DNA of 64,000 nucleotides from Flavobacterium sp. LMO8. GTDB lineage: Bacteria > Bacteroidota > Bacteroidia > Flavobacteriales > Flavobacteriaceae. Position 1 is the stretch's first letter, and the number at the start of each line of letters is the position of its first letter. The stretch is from assembly GCF_009495755.1 (NCBI RefSeq), contig NZ_WIBJ01000025.1, forward strand, positions 1 to 64,000, in the 5' to 3' direction. A program made the position numbers and the translations under genes. The notes beneath the pieces were generated by a model. The model was not told the origin of the DNA. It worked only from the letters and a program-made list of their open reading frames with translations, and made no database searches. This document shows, one piece after another, positions 24,226 to 33,087 of this stretch.

Positions 24226-24641
24226 TGAAAATAAAAATAAATAATAAAGTTATTCCTTTATATGACGTATCATATAACGACGGCCTAAATTTTGGAAGAA
24301 TCAATCAAATTGAAAATCAATTTACTGACTTTGTTTTAGAGCTTTCGTTTGAAGAGTTTACAAAATTAATACAGGAAGAATACAATATTTTAAAAAATGA
24401 AATAAAAGAAGATGACGATTTGTATAACGACTCATCTTCTTTTAAAGAAATTAATTATAAAGAATTGAAAGAAGTTTTGTATCACAATTCAGGTTTAGAA
24501 CAAATTATAAAAGATTACTTAGACCGTATTATTTATGATAAATTATTCAAAACCATTGAACGAAAAACATATACTATTCAATCAACTCATTTTGTTGAAA
24601 TTAACAATGACAAAATTATTATAGTCGGACAATGTTTTTAA
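24225..24641 (+). CDS. Small acidic protein with GTG start, unknown
   Basis: 138 residues, no signal peptide, rich in Asp/Glu/Asn (NEIKEDDDLYNDSSSF). It begins with GTG overlapping the upstream TAG, a translational coupling. The C-terminal strands (YTIQSTHFVEINNDKIIIVGQ) suggest a small alpha/beta fold. I do not recognise a family; pairing of a secreted and a cytosolic gene is compatible with an effector and cognate protein, but nothing shows it. Confidence 0.6.
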   Translation: MKIKINNKVIPLYDVSYNDGLNFGRINQIENQFTDFVLELSFEEFTKLIQEEYNILKNEIKEDDDLYNDSSSFKEINYKELKEVLYHNSGLEQIIKDYLDRIIYDKLFKTIERKTYTIQSTHFVEINNDKIIIVGQCF

Positions 24642-24692
24642 AAACAAAAAAATACACTTTTATTTATCCTTTTTAATGATTTTCATAGCTTC

Positions 24693-25358
24693 TTATTTAA
24701 ACAAGTAATTACTTTCGTACTCAAATCCTTCTTTTCGTAATAACTTTCTAAAATCGGCACGAGAAGGTGTTAAAACTACGTGAAGTGTGTCGTTTTCTTT
24801 CATTTCGGTTACAAAAGGAATTTTTAATTCATCCTTTAATTTTGTAAAATCTTTTTTGGTTCCAAGTTGAATATGTTTCATCCCTAAACTCGAAACTTTA
24901 ATAATGCTTGTCACATAATTTTCATCCACTTTTTTATTCAAAACCAAAGAAGATTTATATTCTTTAGCGATTTCGTTTTCGGCAAAGGAAAAAATGGTAT
25001 CCAAACGTTCTACTTCAAAAGCAACTGTATCGCCTTTAATAAATGTTTTATAACTTTTATTTTCTGATTTATCAAAAACTTGATTATTGCGCAATTCAAA
25101 TTCGGGAATAGAATCTAATTCAGCTTTTAAAGCAGTTATGGTTTCAATTTCGTTGATGCATATATATTTTGGCGCAATAACTAATCGGTGAGAATAATCC
25201 ATAGCATAGCTCCCTACAAACTTTTTAGGAAATTCGGTTATAGCATCAACATTTGTGGGCTGGGCTTCCGAAAAATAGATAAAACTATTATTTAAAGCAG
25301 ATTTCTTACACGAAGTAAAAAAAAGGGTTGCTACTAAAAGGATTAGAAGATTTTTCAT
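24693..25358 (-). CDS. Lipoprotein of unknown function
   Basis: 221 residues with a lipoprotein signal ending LFFTSC (Cys17). The mature part starts with a segment that names no known domain (EFPKKFVGSYAMDYSHRLVIAPKYI) and carries beta strands through the C-terminus (VTEMKENDTLHVVLTPSRADFRKLLRKEGFEY). Similar lipoproteins are common and unnamed in flavobacteria. It is convergent with the accessory run. Confidence 0.7.
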   Translation of the reverse strand: MKNLLILLVATLFFTSCKKSALNNSFIYFSEAQPTNVDAITEFPKKFVGSYAMDYSHRLVIAPKYICINEIETITALKAELDSIPEFELRNNQVFDKSENKSYKTFIKGDTVAFEVERLDTIFSFAENEIAKEYKSSLVLNKKVDENYVTSIIKVSSLGMKHIQLGTKKDFTKLKDELKIPFVTEMKENDTLHVVLTPSRADFRKLLRKEGFEYESNYLFK

Positions 25359-25406
25359 GGTAGTTTAATAGTTTGTTTTATTTTGCAAATACAAATGTTG
25401 TGCCAC

Positions 25407-25437
25407 AAAAAAACCGCTGAATTGCTTCAACGGTTTT
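25407..25437 (-). terminator. ychF terminator
   Basis: Stem AAACCGTTGAA with TTCAGCGGTTT (one G-T pair), followed by a T run on the minus strand. Confidence 0.75.
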
Positions 25438-25474
25438 GTCTATTTTCTATATTCTGTTTTCTATATTCTCAACA

Positions 25475-26569
25475 TTATACATTAAAACGGAAATGCATCA
25501 CATCGCCATCTTTTACGATGTATTCTTTTCCTTCTACTCTTAACTTTCCAGCTTCTTTTACTTTAGCTTCTGAACCGTAGTTTGAGAAATCTTCAAATGC
25601 AATCACTTCGGCACGGATGAATCCTTTTTCAAAATCGGTATGGATAACTCCAGCTGCTTTTGGTGCTGTATCTCCGATGTTAATAGTCCAAGCGCGAACT
25701 TCTTTAACTCCAGCCGTGAAATACGTTTGCAATTTTAATAATTTGTAGGCGGCACGAATTAACACTGCCGAACCTGGCTCAGTTAATCCCATATCTTCTA
25801 AGAATACTTGACGCTCTTCGTAGCTTTCTAATTCGGTAATATCTGCTTCTGCTCCTACTGAAAGAATGATTACTTCTGCTTGCTCGTCTTTTACTAATTC
25901 ACGAACTTGGTCTACATATTTGTTTCCGTTTACAGCTGAAGCTTCGTCAACATTACAAACATATAAAACTGGTTTTGTAGTGATTAGTTGGAATTCTTCC
26001 ATCATATCCACCTCATCTTGATTTTGAGGAACCACAGTACGAGCCGATTTTGCTTCCATCAAAGTCTGACGAATTCTATCTAACAATGCTTTTTCAGCTT
26101 GTGCTTCTTTGTTTCCAGTTTTTGCTGCACGATTGGTTTTTTCCAAACGTTTTTCAACTGTTTCTAAGTCTTTTAATTGCAATTCGATATCAATGGTTTC
26201 TTTATCGCGAATTGGATTTACATTTCCATCAACGTGAACAATGTTATCGTTATCAAAACAACGTAAAACGTGAATAATGGCATTACATTCTCTAATGTTT
26301 CCTAAGAATTGATTTCCTAAACCTTCTCCTTTACTTGCTCCTTTTACCAAACCTGCAATATCTACGATATCTACTGTCGCCATTTGAACACGCTCAGGTT
26401 TAACCAATTCCTCTAAACGAGCAATACGTGGATCTGGAACGTTTACCACACCAATATTTGGCTCAATAGTACAAAACGGAAAGTTCGCACTTTGCGCTTT
26501 AGCGTTTGACAAACAATTAAATAAAGTTGATTTTCCAACATTTGGTAATCCTACAATTCCTGCTTTCAT
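25475..26569 (-). CDS. ychF: Redox-regulated ATPase YchF
   Basis: 364 residues, the standard length. The G domain has GLPNVGKSTLFNCLS as the P loop, DIAGLVKGASKGEGLGNQF as the switch region, and NVDE in place of NKxD, the feature that gives this Obg-like family ATP specificity. A helical insert and a C-terminal TGS domain (GVIHTDFEKGFIRAEVI) complete it. YchF binds ribosomes and affects stress responses. It has its own promoter box and terminator. Confidence 0.95.
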   Translation of the reverse strand: MKAGIVGLPNVGKSTLFNCLSNAKAQSANFPFCTIEPNIGVVNVPDPRIARLEELVKPERVQMATVDIVDIAGLVKGASKGEGLGNQFLGNIRECNAIIHVLRCFDNDNIVHVDGNVNPIRDKETIDIELQLKDLETVEKRLEKTNRAAKTGNKEAQAEKALLDRIRQTLMEAKSARTVVPQNQDEVDMMEEFQLITTKPVLYVCNVDEASAVNGNKYVDQVRELVKDEQAEVIILSVGAEADITELESYEERQVFLEDMGLTEPGSAVLIRAAYKLLKLQTYFTAGVKEVRAWTINIGDTAPKAAGVIHTDFEKGFIRAEVIAFEDFSNYGSEAKVKEAGKLRVEGKEYIVKDGDVMHFRFNV

Positions 26570-26642
26570 ATCTATTTGATATTTTTTTTAAGTGATATGT
26601 AACGCAAAGCGTTTCATTCTGAATGTAATTTTTAAAAGTGTG

Positions 26643-26650
26643 CAAATATA
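26643..26650 (-). promoter_or_regulatory. Promoter -7 box for ychF
   Basis: TATATTTG on the minus strand fits TAnnTTTG and leaves a leader of about 65 bases. Confidence 0.5.
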
Positions 26651-26690
26651 CTTCTATTAATCGAAAAAAATAATAAAATCAAAAAAGACA

Positions 26691-26719
26691 AAAAAAATCC
26701 CGAAATAAATCGGGAAAAA
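26691..26719 (-). terminator. Ferredoxin terminator
   Basis: CCCGA(TT)…TCGGG stem followed on the minus strand by a run of T, between the ferredoxin stop and ychF. Confidence 0.75.
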
Positions 26720-26721
26720 TT

Positions 26722-27072
26722 TTATTCATTATGTAAAAACGATTGTCTGTTTAACAATGTTTCTTCGCTTTCTACATGATTATCATCTGGCACACAACAA
26801 TCTACTGGACAAACCGCTGCACATTGTGGTTCTTCATGAAATCCTTTACATTCGGTACATTTACCTGGAACGATATAATAAATATCATCTGAAACAGGCG
26901 TTTGTGCTGCATCTGAATCAACTTCTGTTCCATCTGGTAAAATTACTTTACCGCTTAATTTTGTACCATCTTTCCATCTCCAATCATCTGCACCTTCATA
27001 AATTGCTGTATTTGGACATTCAGGCTCGCAAGCTCCGCAGTTGATACATTCGTCAGTTATAATAATTGCCAT
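26722..27072 (-). CDS. 4Fe-4S dicluster ferredoxin
   Basis: 116 residues. The first cluster motif is [12 protein letters not shown] and the second is [22 protein letters not shown], giving two [4Fe-4S] clusters with a longer spacer in the second, as in YfhL/bacterial 7Fe or 8Fe ferredoxins. An insert of about 45 residues separates them, as is common in Bacteroidota homologues. It carries electrons in the cytoplasm; the partner enzyme is unknown. The acyl-CoA reductase is divergent. Confidence 0.92.
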   Translation of the reverse strand: MAIIITDECINCGACEPECPNTAIYEGADDWRWKDGTKLSGKVILPDGTEVDSDAAQTPVSDDIYYIVPGKCTECKGFHEEPQCAAVCPVDCCVPDDNHVESEETLLNRQSFLHNE

Positions 27073-27137
27073 TACTTTAAGTTTAATTGTTTATAAGTTG
27101 AATTATTTAAAAGTTGCTAGTCTTATTAATTCAAACT

Positions 27138-27169
27138 TTTGGCTAATGCCTTTTCACTTCCTATCTTTG
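27138..27169 (+). promoter_or_regulatory. Promoter for acyl-CoA reductase
   Basis: TATCTTTG at 27162-27169 fits TAnnTTTG and a TTTG at 27138-27141 lies 20 bases upstream, a spacing expected for the -33 element. Confidence 0.65.
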
Positions 27170-27209
27170 TGCAAAAATACAACGTATACTAAATAAAAAC
27201 AAGTTACAA

Positions 27210-28268
27210 ATGTTACAATTTGAAATAAAATCGAGTTTTGTTGAATTAGGGAATTTCTTACGTCAATTTTCTGAAGAAGGAAACGTTAAATCGGCATCGA
27301 TTTTACACAACGATTTGTTCTTTGATGGCTTTAAAAATTTGATTGCACTTTCGCAATCTCACAACGGTTGGTTTACACCTGAACACGTTTTGTTTAGCAT
27401 ACAATCTTGGGCAAAAGCCTTAACAGAAGACAACCTAAATAAGTGGCTTTCCAACTATGATTTCTCAAAAATTGAACCTAAAAAAGTAGGCTTAATTTTA
27501 GCAGGAAATATCCCGTTAGTGGGTTTTCATGATTTTCTATCGGTGTTGATTTCTGGTCATGATGTATTGGTAAAAACCTCATCAAACGACCAACATTTAT
27601 TAAAATTTTTAGCGAATTATTTAATTGCAGTTCAACCAAAACTTAACTCAAAAATAACGTTTGTTGAAGGAAAATTAGAAGGTTTTGATGCTGTAATTGC
27701 CACCGGAAGCAACAACACAGCTCGTTATTTTGAATATTATTTCAAAGACAAACCAAGTATCATTCGTAAAAACAGAAATTCGGTTGCCGTATTAAATGGA
27801 ACGGAATCGCATGAAGATTTAGTAGGTTTAGGTGAAGATATTTTTAGATATTTTGGTTTGGGATGCAGAAATGTTTCTAAACTTTTTGTTCCAAAAGGGT
27901 ACAATTTTGATAATTTCTTTAAAGCTATGTACGAATATCGTGATGTCATACAGTATGAAAAATACGCGAACAATTACGATTACAACAAAGCGGTTTTCTT
28001 GATGAGTAATTTCCAATTATTGGATAATGAGTTTTTAACGATTAAAGAAGATTCAAGCTACTCCTCGCCTATTTCGTCTGTGTTTTATGAATTCTATGAA
28101 AGTTTAGAAGACATCAAAAGTCGATTAGAAAATGATTCAGAACAAATTCAATGTGTGGTTTCTAATAATTTAATTCCAAATTCTATAGCTTTTGGTCTAA
28201 CCCAACAACCAAAACTTTGGGATTATGCGGATAATGTAGATACATTGGCATTTTTAAATAGTTTGTAA
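27210..28268 (+). CDS. Acyl-CoA reductase (LuxC-like)
   Basis: 352 residues of the aldehyde dehydrogenase-like LuxC family, which reduce activated fatty acyl groups to aldehydes with NADPH. VGLILAGNIPLVGFHDFLSV resembles the cofactor-binding strand; the probable catalytic Cys lies in FGLGCRNVSKLF at residue about 221. The length is below that of LuxC (about 480), as usual in flavobacterial forms. It is followed by a tiny ORF and then serC. The in vivo substrate is unknown. Confidence 0.82.
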   Translation: MLQFEIKSSFVELGNFLRQFSEEGNVKSASILHNDLFFDGFKNLIALSQSHNGWFTPEHVLFSIQSWAKALTEDNLNKWLSNYDFSKIEPKKVGLILAGNIPLVGFHDFLSVLISGHDVLVKTSSNDQHLLKFLANYLIAVQPKLNSKITFVEGKLEGFDAVIATGSNNTARYFEYYFKDKPSIIRKNRNSVAVLNGTESHEDLVGLGEDIFRYFGLGCRNVSKLFVPKGYNFDNFFKAMYEYRDVIQYEKYANNYDYNKAVFLMSNFQLLDNEFLTIKEDSSYSSPISSVFYEFYESLEDIKSRLENDSEQIQCVVSNNLIPNSIAFGLTQQPKLWDYADNVDTLAFLNSL

Positions 28269-28269
28269 T

Positions 28270-28389
28270 ATGAAAATTTCAAAAATCATCAAAATTCAAA
28301 AAGAAAAAGAAATACACAAACACGAACCCAATTTTAATTTGGAAGCAAAAGTGAATTCCAATCGTAAAACGTTAAAAAAGAAGAAATAA
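28270..28389 (+). CDS. Tiny Lys-rich protein
   Basis: 39 residues starting MKISKIIKIQKEKEIHKHE and ending KTLKKKK. It starts two bases after the acyl-CoA reductase stop in the same direction, and the strongly basic composition suggests a nucleic-acid-binding or membrane-surface peptide. Shortness makes it uncertain. No promoter of its own is visible. Confidence 0.45.
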   Translation: MKISKIIKIQKEKEIHKHEPNFNLEAKVNSNRKTLKKKK

Positions 28390-28502
28390 AATTGCGAAAA
28401 CGTTTTTGTTAATAACCTCTTATAATTATTAGTAAATTGTTTTAAGTTATTTGTTTAAGAATTCCGAAATTTGCTTTTTTAAATAAAATAACTACAACTA
28501 CA

Positions 28503-29573
28503 ATGAAAAAACACAACTACAGTGCAGGTCCTTGTATACTACCACAAGAAGTATTCGAAAAATCGGCACAAGCTATTTTAGATTTCAATAATTCAGGATT
28601 ATCTATTTTAGAAATTTCTCACCGAAGTAAAGATTTCGTAGCCGTTATGGACGAAGCTAGAGCTTTAGTTTTAGAGCTTTTAAACTTAGAAGGCAAAGGA
28701 TACGAAGTATTATTTTTAGGTGGTGGAGCCAGTTTAGAATTTTTAATGGTACCTTATAATTTAATGAAAGTTGACGGAAAAGCAGCTTACTTAGATACAG
28801 GAACTTGGGCTAGTGGAGCAATTAAAGAAGCCAAACATTTTGGAGAAACAGTTGTAGTTGCCTCTTCAAAATCAGAAAATTACAATCATATTCCAAAAGG
28901 ATATACTATCCCTGCTGATGCTGATTATTTTCACTGTACTAGTAACAATACTATTTTTGGAACCCAAATGAAATCGTTTCCTGAAGTAAATGTTCCTTTA
29001 GTGTGTGATATGAGTTCAGATATTTTTTCACGTGTATTAGATTTTTCAAAATTTGATTTAATTTATGCCGGAGCACAAAAAAACATGGGTCCAGCAGGTG
29101 CAACATTAGTGGTTGTAAAAACTGAAATCTTAGGAAAAACGGGTAGAACAATACCAAGTATTTTAGATTATAAACAGCATGTAGATAAAGAAAGTATGTA
29201 CAATACGCCACCTGTATTCCCAGTATATGCTTCTCTTTTAACGTTACAATGGTTGAAAAAAATAGGTGGAATTGCTGCAATTGAAAAAATCAACGAAGCA
29301 AAAGCAAATTTACTTTACACTGAAATCGATAGAAATCCATTATTTAAAGGCGCAGCAGTTAAAGAAGATAGAAGTAACATGAATGTAACTTTCTTATTAA
29401 ATGATGATGCACATCAAGAAAAATTTGATGCTATGTGGAAAGCGGCTGGAATTTCTGGATTACCAGGACATCGTTCTGTTGGTGGATATAGAGCTTCAAT
29501 GTACAATGCTTTACCATTAGAAAGCGTTCAAGTTTTAGTTGATGTAATGCAAGAATTAGAGAAAAATATTTAA
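28503..29573 (+). CDS. serC: Phosphoserine aminotransferase
   Basis: Transfers an amino group from glutamate to 3-phosphohydroxypyruvate, the second step of serine synthesis; may also act in pyridoxal phosphate synthesis. 356 residues, the family norm. The start [11 protein letters not shown] is diagnostic, and the PLP-binding Lys lies in [10 protein letters not shown]. serA follows 62 bases downstream on the same strand, so the pathway genes are paired. Confidence 0.95.
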   Translation: MKKHNYSAGPCILPQEVFEKSAQAILDFNNSGLSILEISHRSKDFVAVMDEARALVLELLNLEGKGYEVLFLGGGASLEFLMVPYNLMKVDGKAAYLDTGTWASGAIKEAKHFGETVVVASSKSENYNHIPKGYTIPADADYFHCTSNNTIFGTQMKSFPEVNVPLVCDMSSDIFSRVLDFSKFDLIYAGAQKNMGPAGATLVVVKTEILGKTGRTIPSILDYKQHVDKESMYNTPPVFPVYASLLTLQWLKKIGGIAAIEKINEAKANLLYTEIDRNPLFKGAAVKEDRSNMNVTFLLNDDAHQEKFDAMWKAAGISGLPGHRSVGGYRASMYNALPLESVQVLVDVMQELEKNI

Positions 29574-29635
29574 TAAAAATTACGGTTTAGATTTTCTTTT
29601 AAACTTCTAAACTATAAACTCATAAACATTAAAAA

Positions 29636-30592
29636 ATGAAAGTTTTAGCAAACGACGGAATTTCTAAAAGCGGAATAAAAGCTTTAGAAAAAGGTGGATT
29701 TGAAGTAATTACAACAAAAGTAGCACAAGAGCAAGTTGCTAACTACATAAACGAACATGATGTAAAAGTAATTTTAGTACGTAGTGCAACTAAAGTTCGT
29801 CAGGATATTATTGATGCTTGTCCAGGATTAAAAATCATTGGTCGTGGTGGAGTAGGAATGGATAATATAGATGTTGATTATGCTCGTAGCAAAGGATTAC
29901 ATGTAATTAATACGCCTGCTTCTTCATCTGAAAGCGTTGCAGAATTAGTATTTGCACACCTATTTACGGGTGTTCGTTTTTTACATGATGCCAATAGAAA
30001 CATGCCATTAGAAGGTGATACTAATTTTGACGGATTAAAAAAAGCTTATGCTAATGGAATTGAATTAAGAGGAAAAACATTAGGTATTATTGGCTTTGGA
30101 AGAATTGGTCAAGCTGTTGCTAAAATGGCCTTAGGACTTGGCATGAAAGTTATTGCTGCAGATAAATATGTAAATGAAGCTGTAATTAGAGTTGATTTTT
30201 ACAACGGTCAGTTTATTAATGTTGATATTATAACTGAGCCTTTAGAAGATATTTTTAAACATTCAGATTTTATTACTTTACATGTCCCTGCTCAAGATGG
30301 TTATGTAATTGGCAAAGAAGAATTTGAAATTTTAAAAGACGGAGTAGGAATTGTTAACTGTGCACGAGGTGGAGTAATTGATGAAGTTGCATTATTAACA
30401 GCATTAGATAATAACAAAGTATTATTTGCAGGATTAGATGTTTTTGAAAACGAGCCAAATCCTGAAATTCAAATTTTAATGCATCCAAAAATTTCTTTAA
30501 CTCCACATATTGGAGCAGCAACTGGTGAAGCTCAAGATAGAATTGGAACTGAACTAGCAGAACAAATTATAAGCCTTTTAAAAAACAATTAA
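29636..30592 (+). CDS. serA: D-3-phosphoglycerate dehydrogenase (short form)
   Basis: 318 residues of the D-2-hydroxyacid dehydrogenase family. The NAD site is LGIIGFGRIGQAVAKM; the catalytic Arg is in CARGGVIDE and the His in LTPHIGAATGE. With serC directly upstream, the substrate is most likely 3-phosphoglycerate, giving the first step of serine synthesis. The ACT regulatory domain found in longer SerA proteins is absent, so serine feedback through ACT is not expected. Confidence 0.88.
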   Translation: MKVLANDGISKSGIKALEKGGFEVITTKVAQEQVANYINEHDVKVILVRSATKVRQDIIDACPGLKIIGRGGVGMDNIDVDYARSKGLHVINTPASSSESVAELVFAHLFTGVRFLHDANRNMPLEGDTNFDGLKKAYANGIELRGKTLGIIGFGRIGQAVAKMALGLGMKVIAADKYVNEAVIRVDFYNGQFINVDIITEPLEDIFKHSDFITLHVPAQDGYVIGKEEFEILKDGVGIVNCARGGVIDEVALLTALDNNKVLFAGLDVFENEPNPEIQILMHPKISLTPHIGAATGEAQDRIGTELAEQIISLLKNN

Positions 30593-30630
30593 TTTTTGTA
30601 CCTTAGTTGTCCAACTAAAATCAAAAAAAT

Positions 30631-31185
30631 ATGTTTGATCAACTCTCAGAATTAGTAAATCAATTTGGTGGCGAAGCTGTCGTAAACAATCCAGCAGTGC
30701 CAAATGAACAAAATGATGCTGTAATGCAAGAAGCCGGAGGCTCTATCCTTTCGGGTTTACAAGATATGGTTGCTAATGGTAACATTGGTGATTTAACAGG
30801 AATGTTAACTGGAAAAAACCCAATTGATGGAAACAACTCAGTTGTAAAACAATTGTCTGAAAAAGTTACTGGAAACTTAGGTGAAAAATTTGGTTTATCA
30901 TCTGATGCTGCTGGAAGTGTTGCTAGTGGCTTAATTCCTCAAATTTTAGGAGGATTAGTTAATAAAGCTAAAGATCCAAACCAACCTGGATTTAACATGA
31001 ACGACTTAGTAAGTGCAATTTCTGGTGGAAATGGTGGCGGATTAATGGATGCTGTTACTAAATACGGAGGTCAATTTGGTTTAGATCAAAATAACGATGG
31101 AAAAGTTGATATGGGTGATGCAATGTCTGCCGTTACAAAAAAAGGCGGATTAGGTGGCCTTTTAGGAAAATTATTCGGAAAGTAA
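30631..31185 (+). CDS. DUF937-family protein
   Basis: 184 residues, Gly/Asn-rich and acidic, with the DUF937-like amphipathic repeats (GGSILSGLQDMVANGNIGDL, GLIPQILGGLVNKAKDP) and an EF-hand-like DQNNDGKVDMGDAM near residue 155 that could bind calcium. There is no signal peptide. It ends in GGLLGKLFGK before a terminator. The function is unknown. Confidence 0.78.
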   Translation: MFDQLSELVNQFGGEAVVNNPAVPNEQNDAVMQEAGGSILSGLQDMVANGNIGDLTGMLTGKNPIDGNNSVVKQLSEKVTGNLGEKFGLSSDAAGSVASGLIPQILGGLVNKAKDPNQPGFNMNDLVSAISGGNGGGLMDAVTKYGGQFGLDQNNDGKVDMGDAMSAVTKKGGLGGLLGKLFGK

Positions 31186-31204
31186 TATCTTTTATATAAT
31201 AGTT

Positions 31205-31235
31205 AAAAGCATCGGCAATGTCGGTGCTTTTTTTT
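31205..31235 (+). terminator. Terminator after DUF937 gene
   Basis: AAAGCATCG pairs with CGGTGCTTT and is followed by a T run. Confidence 0.8.
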
Positions 31236-31263
31236 ATCTTTATATTTTTAAAACTAATTTGCT

Positions 31264-31695
31264 ATGAAACGAATTCTTGTTGTTTTATTTGCTGTTTTTT
31301 CTTTTCTATTTGCATGTAATGTTTCGCAGGATAAAAAAAGTTTTGATGATAAACCAAAACTAGAAAGCGATACAATTCGTATATCAAACAAAGAATTAGA
31401 ATATGATATAATTATAATTGATCCTGGTTTTACCAATTGGTTTAATACCTTTGCAAAACCCAGAAATTATTACTCTCAGGCTTATATGGAAGCTCGGAAT
31501 ATAATTTGGGTTTTAGAATGGAACAGAAGATTTCAATTACCAAATCAATATAATCGTGATTTATATGAAATGCGAATTGATTATGACACAAGCACAAATT
31601 ACGGTTACGAAGTAAATTATATGCTTTATAACTATTTGATATATTTTCAATTAACCTACAAACAACAATTAGGAGGCTATTCTCCAAGAATTTAA
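31264..31695 (+). CDS. DUF6146-like lipoprotein
   Basis: 143 residues with a lipoprotein signal (FLFAC, Cys18). The mature part has conserved aromatic motifs (IIDPGFTNWFNTFAKP, YYSQAYMEARNIIWVLEWN and a Tyr/Asn-rich C-terminus YEVNYMLYNYLIYF) typical of an unnamed flavobacterial family. It is followed three bases later by the next gene. Confidence 0.72.
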   Translation: MKRILVVLFAVFSFLFACNVSQDKKSFDDKPKLESDTIRISNKELEYDIIIIDPGFTNWFNTFAKPRNYYSQAYMEARNIIWVLEWNRRFQLPNQYNRDLYEMRIDYDTSTNYGYEVNYMLYNYLIYFQLTYKQQLGGYSPRI

Positions 31696-31698
31696 TTT

Positions 31699-32031
31699 AT
31701 GAACAAACTAAAAAAACGTTGGAATGTAACCTCAAATTGGCAATTGGTTATCATTTTTATAGTATTTGCTATTACTGGCTCAACAGCTGCTTATTTATCC
31801 AAACCTGTAACTTCTGCGTTAGGAATTACAAAAGAAAATTTATCTCTTTGGTTATATTGGCCTTTAAGACTATTAATTATTTTTCCTGTTTATCAAGTAA
31901 TGTTAGTCTTTATTGGAGCCATCTTTGGACAATTTGCATTCTTTTGGGAATTTGAAAAGAAAATGCTAGATAGAATGAAATTAGGTTTTATAGGAGAATA
32001 TGTAGATTCAAAATTAAAAAAGGAGCAATAA
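31699..32031 (+). CDS. DUF6787-like membrane protein
   Basis: 110 residues with two hydrophobic segments (about 17-35 and 52-78) and a basic N-terminus MNKLKKRWNVTSNWQL. WPLRLLIIFPVYQVMLVF is the conserved core. The CDS end and stop form the left arm of a terminator. It is coupled to the lipoprotein gene before it. Confidence 0.72.
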   Translation: MNKLKKRWNVTSNWQLVIIFIVFAITGSTAAYLSKPVTSALGITKENLSLWLYWPLRLLIIFPVYQVMLVFIGAIFGQFAFFWEFEKKMLDRMKLGFIGEYVDSKLKKEQ

Positions 32032-32043
32032 AGCTCCTTTTTT
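32016..32043 (+). terminator. Terminator overlapping CDS end
   Basis: AAAAAGGAGC and GCTCCTTTTT pair across the stop codon at 32029-32031. Confidence 0.8.
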
Positions 32044-32356
32044 AATTTTGTCCTTTTCCGTCTTTGATGACGTATGTGTAAAACCAAGTTATGGTAAATG
32101 TTGGTACAAAGTCTATAAACGGAACCAACTCTTCAATAAAGCCAAAAACTCCGGCTAATTTCCCAATAGTTCCTTTATACATTGTTATTAATAATATTCC
32201 TGAAATAGGTGCCCAAACTAAATCGGTTACTTCTGCAAATACAGGAACTACATAAGACAACATTCCTATTCCATCAAACAACAAACTCAAAATTAATTTC
32301 GAAGTTTTATCGCTTTTTACGGGTTGAACTGGATTATTAATTGCTTTTTCTATCAT
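32042..32356 (-). CDS. Small membrane protein, unknown
   Basis: 104 residues with about two hydrophobic segments (around 22-45 and 60-75) after a polar N-terminus. I do not recognise a characterised family. Convergent with the DUF6787-like gene; it shares the region of its terminator. Confidence 0.65.
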   Translation of the reverse strand: MIEKAINNPVQPVKSDKTSKLILSLLFDGIGMLSYVVPVFAEVTDLVWAPISGILLITMYKGTIGKLAGVFGFIEELVPFIDFVPTFTITWFYTYVIKDGKGQN

Positions 32357-32403
32357 TTCTTATTTTGTAAATTCTATTACGAATATACAAAATAGATGCC
32401 AAA

Positions 32404-33072
32404 TTATTCTTTGTGAATCATTTTATAAAAATCGTCACGGAATTCTTTCTGATTAAAAACACCACCATACTGCAAAGTTGATGTATAACTGCTTTCGTCT
32501 TTAATGCCACGACTCGAAACACATAAATGCGTTGCTTCCATCACCACAATCACATTATCAGTTTCTAAAACCGTTTTCAGTTCGTTGAAAATTTGCATAA
32601 TCATTCGTTCTTGTACTTGTGGGCGTTTCGCATAATAATCTACAATACGATTCAGTTTAGATAAACCAATTACTTTTCCCGAAGAAACATAACCAATATG
32701 CGCTTTTCCAACAATCGGCAAAAAGTGATGCTCGCAAGTTGAGTTGAAACTGATATTCGCTTCCACCAACATTTTATCATACTGATACGAATTATCAAAA
32801 ACCGAAATCTTTGGCTTATTCGCAGGATTCAACCCTGAAAATATTTCTTGCACAAACATTTTTGCCACACGATGCGGCGTTCCTTGCAAACTGTCATCAG
32901 TTAAGTCCAAACCTAACTCTTTCATGATGATTTCAAAATGGTGTTCAATAACTTCCATTTTTTGAGCATCTGATTTATAAAAAGCATCTGGTCGTAAAGG
33001 CGTTTCTGCAGATGTCATTTGATGATTGTCACCAATAATGTCGAATATTTCTTTTTCAATAGTAGTGTTCAT
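32404..33072 (-). CDS. folE: GTP cyclohydrolase I
   Basis: Converts GTP to 7,8-dihydroneopterin triphosphate for folate or queuosine-type pathways. 222 residues. Zinc ligands lie in CEHHFLPIVG (Cys and His) and in THLCVSSRGI (Cys). GLSKLNRIVDYYAKRPQVQE is the substrate pocket block. It follows msrA by 15 bases and is probably co-transcribed with it. Confidence 0.96.
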   Translation of the reverse strand: MNTTIEKEIFDIIGDNHQMTSAETPLRPDAFYKSDAQKMEVIEHHFEIIMKELGLDLTDDSLQGTPHRVAKMFVQEIFSGLNPANKPKISVFDNSYQYDKMLVEANISFNSTCEHHFLPIVGKAHIGYVSSGKVIGLSKLNRIVDYYAKRPQVQERMIMQIFNELKTVLETDNVIVVMEATHLCVSSRGIKDESSYTSTLQYGGVFNQKEFRDDFYKMIHKE

Positions 33073-33087
33073 AGCAATTTTCCCCTT

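Noticed and set aside
26757..27044. Plus-strand frame over the ferredoxin gene, 95 codons
   Set aside because: It is the complement of a clearly conserved ferredoxin and has an unnatural composition (Leu/His/Tyr-rich).
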